Assembly: GCA_035578155.1 (NCBI GenBank) | Contig: JAPWDM010000022.1 | Span: forward strand, 2,543,076-2,607,075 | Length of the DNA: 64,000 nt | From: Brachynemurus nebulosus | Taxonomy: Eukaryota; Arthropoda; Insecta; Neuroptera; Myrmeleontidae | Direction of reading: 5' to 3' | Shown: one piece after another, positions 59,590 to 64,000 of the stretch | Layout: each line of letters opens with the position of its first letter | Position numbering within the stretch: position 1 is the stretch's first letter | Position numbers and translations under genes: made by a program | Notes under the pieces: generated by a model | Databases searched by the model: none | What the model was told of the DNA's origin: nothing | What the model saw: only the letters and a program-made list of their open reading frames with translations

Positions 59590-62545
59590 CAGAGCTAGCT
59601 TTGCACGACTTGACAGGAAAGGTGTGTTTCGATTAAACAGCTTTCAAACATAAAATGTAATCAAATAAATTAATTGTGTAAATAGACTGAATGTTACAGA
59701 TACACAGTGAACCAAATTTTGCATTAACAGAATCATATTTCCGTTCTCTAATTTTGTATATCAGTGACTGTAATAAGGGATTCAAAATGTTTATTTTCAG
59801 TGGATTTTATAAAAAAAAAATTAATTTGAATTTAACTTGTCATAGTTACCTTAGAATAAAACAAATTCGAATAATTAAATACTAACTTGTATTAAACTTT
59901 TCTGCTCGGCACTCCCACCAGAAGACCAAAACACACCAACTATAACAACGAGATTATATACCTCATTGTAAATAAAACACACTGTACACACATTAAAATT
60001 ATTAAATCATTTTCGAAATACAATATTACGTATTTGGTATGAATAATGTCTTCAATATATAACACGAATAATTAGATTTATTTATTCTTAAAATTAATAT
60101 ATATTAATTAGCTGAATTTAACCGAGATCGCATATGGTTGTCTTATAAATTATAATTTTAATAACATAATTTTCTGATGATTTATAACAATAAGAAAACG
60201 TTTAATTAATACTAAAGCAGATCAAGATAGATTAATAATAACGCTCATTCCTTTATATTCCAGCGCCTTTGTGCAAGTCAGTCTACGATTATTTTTGTTA
60301 TAAGTTGTGTTTATATGCAATATACAAGAATACAACGTTGTATCAGTTGCCTAGAATATTATGTGATCCGTCGAATACTTGCAACTCTAACATTAACTAA
60401 CTAAAGGTTAGAATTTCTTAATTACATTATCAAAAAATTCAAATAAACAAGTCCATTTAAATTGCTTAATTTGAATAATTTTAATAAGCAGTAACCAATT
60501 TTATTTGTTTTGCTAATTTTATTCAAGGTGTTCGGATGAAACTATTAAATTAAATTGCACTGGAATATTACATTTAAATCGTAGTAGCTTAATTGTTGTT
60601 TCGTATCATGAAAAGATATTTTGCTTAGAATTTATTTAAATTAACAAATTCAAAACTATTTAAACTTAACACCTTGACGGTCATAACGACGTAGTGACGT
60701 CAATGACCATTCAGTTTTTAGTAAGTGTTATTATAGGATATTATGGAAAAAAAACATTGGTCTCGGAAAATTGCCTGGCACATTGTGAAAAACTGTTTTC
60801 CGTTGCCTTCATCTCTTTACACGAATATGATTTAGTATTCTAATAAACAACAAACGAAAGACCGGTAGTCTTACTTCCATTTTTAATTAATAGGTGGTGT
60901 GTAAATCAATATTAATCTGCAAATTAAGGTAAATTTTTTAGGAATACTATATTATAAATAAATAGGGGTGACCTCTGTTCGGATTTCGCCAGACGGACGA
61001 CAACGTCACAAGTAAATAAAAAGTTTTAAAGTTTAATTTTATATCCCATCGTTTTTTTTTTTTTTTTTTTTTTTTGGTAAAATACGTTATTAATGAATAA
61101 TATTTTCTCAATTTATGCTCTAAAAACTCGCAAATTGGAAGATGGTTACATTTTTAAAAGGCTTCGTAATGCTTTTTTGATTTTGTGAATTTAAAAAAGA
61201 AAATTACCTAATCCAGCAAGAACGACTTCGGAAACCTATAATTTTTATTTTCTCAAATCAAACCTTATTAATTTTAATTAGTATGATTCTTGTGAAATAC
61301 TTATCATTTTTAGATAATTTGTGGCTAATTTAAGTTAATAACAGAATACAACAAATAGAATTCATAAATCTAATATAATATAACCTGTTTCCAGTCTAAC
61401 TACACTTGCTTTTTACCAAAATATTTGCTAGCAGTTACCTTTTGCGAAACACATTCGTAGGTTCCAAGTATTAGTTAAAATAATTTGTAATTAGTTAAAA
61501 TAGCTCAAAACCGAAATTGTAATTATTTTTTATTGAACTGAGAACTAAGTGATACCTTAATACGTACATGATAATACGTAATTTCATATCTATGTTAAAA
61601 ATCCTATTTAGATACCATTTAGTGTTAAGAGGTAATTTTGAATTTAAATACTTTAACGGCATTCAACAGTGTAACTCTAAGATACATAAATATACATATA
61701 CATAGATTTATAATACTCTTTAATAAGACTATATATTGTCTAATAATTGTATATGTATTCTGCTCACTAAGTACACAGCTTTGTTCAAATGTATTCTACC
61801 TATTCTAACGCAGGCGGCTTATTGTATCAATAAAATTAGGATTATGTTTTGTATTATTTCTGCTTCATTGTCATTTTCTTCAATGGCCGTATACGAGTAT
61901 ATATGCATAGAAAATAATAAAGGTAACCTTCCTTTAACACGACACTTTGAGACCACAGTTTAAATATAATCTCAATACATATTGGTATATACATTATTTC
62001 ATCAGTATTATTTTATAGTCGCCCAATCTAGTACAAAAACCATCGTGTTGTGAGAGAGTGGACTGTAGTTACACAGTAAGCAACAGTTAATTTACTCTAG
62101 TAATTATGACTCAACAATTCATTTGTATACGTTCGTTAATTAAATTGTCTACTAAAAAGATTTAGAGGACATAGAAATTGAGCTAGAAATTGGTACTCGC
62201 CTGACAACAAATTGAGAATATTTTAAAGCAACTCTTATCAAAATAGCTGGTTAAATGTCTACCTACAACGAAAGTTTGATATTTGGTATAGATAAATAAT
62301 TATTGTTAGGATACCGATTCTGTCATAATAAGTCACCTTGTTTTGTCACTGGTATACATCATGACTTGCGACCAGCCAATGGTTGTCACTCTAGTTTATG
62401 GGCAACTACAAAACGCTTACAAACTGAAGCAAAGTGTTAACTTGAAAGAAGAAATAAATACTAAGAAATTCGTCGAAATATAAAAATCACTACTTTCTGA
62501 TTATAAAAAGTTTCCAATTTTTATCTCCTATTTTCAAAAAGACCA
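59590..62545. other. AT-rich non-coding stretch
   Basis: No gene supported. A 24-base T run lies at 61052-61075. Around 60670-60710 'ttaacaccttgacggtcata' with a TGACGTCA palindrome could be one end of a TTAA-inserting element, without a partner. Short frames (59691-59885, 61736-61963) are unrecognised. Confidence 0.45.
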
Positions 62546-62547
62546 TA

Positions 62548-62665
62548 GATCAGCCACGACCAACTGTTTTTGCCAACTGGATTGAAGAAATACATGTTTT
62601 CACAAGCTGAATGAAATATTAAAATACCCCTGTCGTAACATCTGCACTACATAGCGAATTTCCTC
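62548..62665 (-). repeat. family B repeat fragment
   Basis: 'cacgaccaactgtttttgcc', 'tgaaatattaaaatacccct' and 'gtcgtaacatctgcactaca' then 'tagcgaatttcc'. Inverted, this is the family B 3' block of 15118-15167 and 47455-47505. Together with 10062-10140 it extends the family B 3' end by about 70 bp. Confidence 0.7.
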
Positions 62666-62669
62666 CTTT

Positions 62670-63915
62670 TAACTTATTTTAGTTCAAAAAATAATTCTTC
62701 AAAAGACTACAAGACATAATAATAATTAATAACAGTGAGATTCTATGTCCATTTTTCAGACTTTTGTCTAATACAGACGCCACTTAGAATTATTTTTTTA
62801 TCTACAAAAACATTAGTCTACAGAATTCAATTTGTTAGTTAGGGAAATAATTTAAATATCACTAACAATAAATATCTTAAATGAGTTTAAAAAAGTCAAA
62901 ACGATACTGTTTATTAAACTGCGTAAGATCTGACACTGACTATTTAAAAGTTGTCAAGTGGGAGTAAGCTAGTAAATTCAATGACAGATATGATGAATTT
63001 ATAAGAATTTTCTTGTACTAAAAAATCTTAAAAATGTGGGAACGCGTACTTTTTTCTAGTTAATTGTGTTTTATTTTTTTTCACAAAAGTTTAAAAATAC
63101 TTTATTTTCTTAAAAAACGGTGGGAACCAACCTTAGTCCCAGATTTACATATAAAAAGTTGTCCAACTAAAAAAAAGACCACCCATAAAACCTATAATTC
63201 TACCAAGTACTTAAGACATTAATATTTTTTGTATATATCAACATCTAAAAACATTTCAGCCCCTTTTTGGCAATCCTTGCAAAACTAAAACACTTTTTAA
63301 AAACTTTTTTATTATTAAAATCGAAACGTTCTTTTGAAAGCGGTTAAAATTACCATATTTTATGATACATTAAAATGTGGACACAATCACCCCCTAGTTA
63401 ACTGCCTCTAGACTTAATATTAGAAAATTGAGGAAAGACATGTCAATTAGATTTTTTTACGTAGATTTTACTTATTATGATTGAGTTATAAAATTCAAAA
63501 GGATATTTTAAAACATGTATTAGACGACGAAGATTTCCTTCCGTGAAGAATAAAATTCTAAAAGAAAATTTAATAATAAATTAGTTCAAGAAATAAAAAA
63601 ATTAGTTGGTGGATTAACTTTAAAAATACAGTTGTTGTATGTAAGAATTTTATTACATTTTTTCAAAAAACTGTAAACTGTAAAATTTTTTTTACATATG
63701 TGTTAAAATATATAATTGTTTGCCTTTAATTTATTAATTTAACTCTTCATATGTGATTCGCCTTAAAATTTTTTAATGTTTCCAAAACGACAAGTATGAT
63801 AAATTTGTCAAAATTTAAATTTTTGTTTGTTGACAACAAAAATTGAATCTGCAAAATTATTTACAAACTAGAATGCTTACACCTTTTTTAATTATTCATT
63901 TTTATCAAACTGGCA
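62670..63915. other. AT-rich non-coding stretch, nothing recognised
   Basis: No coding motif or bounded repeat seen. Confidence 0.5.
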
Positions 63916-63917
63916 GA

Positions 63918-64000
63918 AAGTTATACCTCATTTCAGATACAATTGACCACGAGTTTTCGTTAAAAAATTAAATAATTCTTATATTCGAAACAAATCAATC
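63918..64000. repeat. inverted partner of the 16822-16903 repeat, cut by the window edge
   Basis: 'tatacctcatttcagataca' to 'ttcgaaacaaatcaatc' is the reverse complement of 16822-16903 with few mismatches. The real element extends beyond base 64000. Confidence 0.8.

Noticed and set aside
60668..60712. TTAA followed by 'caccttgacggtcat', like a piggyBac end, with a TGACGTCA palindrome
   Set aside because: No inverted partner was found downstream. A chance or solitary end cannot be separated.

Overview
The window looks like arthropod, most likely insect, nuclear DNA. It is very AT-rich, has no bacterial-style gene packing, and no continuous host protein-coding gene that I can defend. Nearly everything recognisable is transposable-element debris or simple repeat: a Gypsy integrase, a Jockey/I-type non-LTR retrotransposon 3' end, Tc1 and hAT transposase relics, several MITE families, a Mutator-like non-autonomous element, foldback elements, and fourteen (TA)n tracts. 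The insect call is an inference from these element families; I cannot name a species.

Layout. 1-7.5 kb is plain AT-rich DNA. 7.5-9.3 kb is a rearranged Gypsy remnant: LTR-like direct repeats around an integrase with an internal deletion. 9.6-9.8 kb is an inverted duplication of a coding-like segment. 10.56-12.43 kb is a 1.86-kb element with ~90-bp terminal inverted repeats and a 9-bp direct target duplication, carrying an 84-bp tandem array and a family A repeat. 17.0-20.5 kb is a nested inverted structure (X-Y-X'-Y') of family A sequence inside ~500-bp inverted arms. 21.7-22.4 kb is a 31-bp minisatellite. 24.7-26.4 and 41.9-42.9 kb hold an old degenerate repeat family (C); its 42-kb copy is the target of the non-LTR insertion. 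28.9, 34.9-35.5, 38.3, 47.9-48.8 and 55.5-55.9 kb are hairpin-forming elements, two of them almost perfect. 30.0-30.8 and 36.9-37.6 kb are two copies, in opposite orientation, of one internally deleted hAT element that still encodes the start of a ZBED5-like transposase. 52.4-53.8 kb is a 1.35-kb hAT element with a perfect 8-bp target duplication and a second small element inside it.

Four repeat families recur and are named here. Family A contains a block reading 'ggatagcgcccctact', then (TA)n, then 'cttccatagggg'. Family B contains 'cccgggactatggcag', then (TA)n, then 'cgataactctcgaa'. Family C repeats a 'gtcaagattcgtccaaccg'-like motif. Family D foldbacks begin TAACAAGGA and have a GGGGTGAAAC-rich arm. 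In A and B the (TA)n tract always sits at the same internal site, so most of the microsatellites here are parts of transposons.

No genes work together as a pathway. The strongest signals for follow-up are the near-perfect long hairpins (possible hpRNA/siRNA sources), the repeat families built around (TA)n, the Mutator-like composite with its tandem array, the inverted coding-like duplication at 9.6 kb, and an unidentified decayed coding relic at 45.6-46.2 kb.
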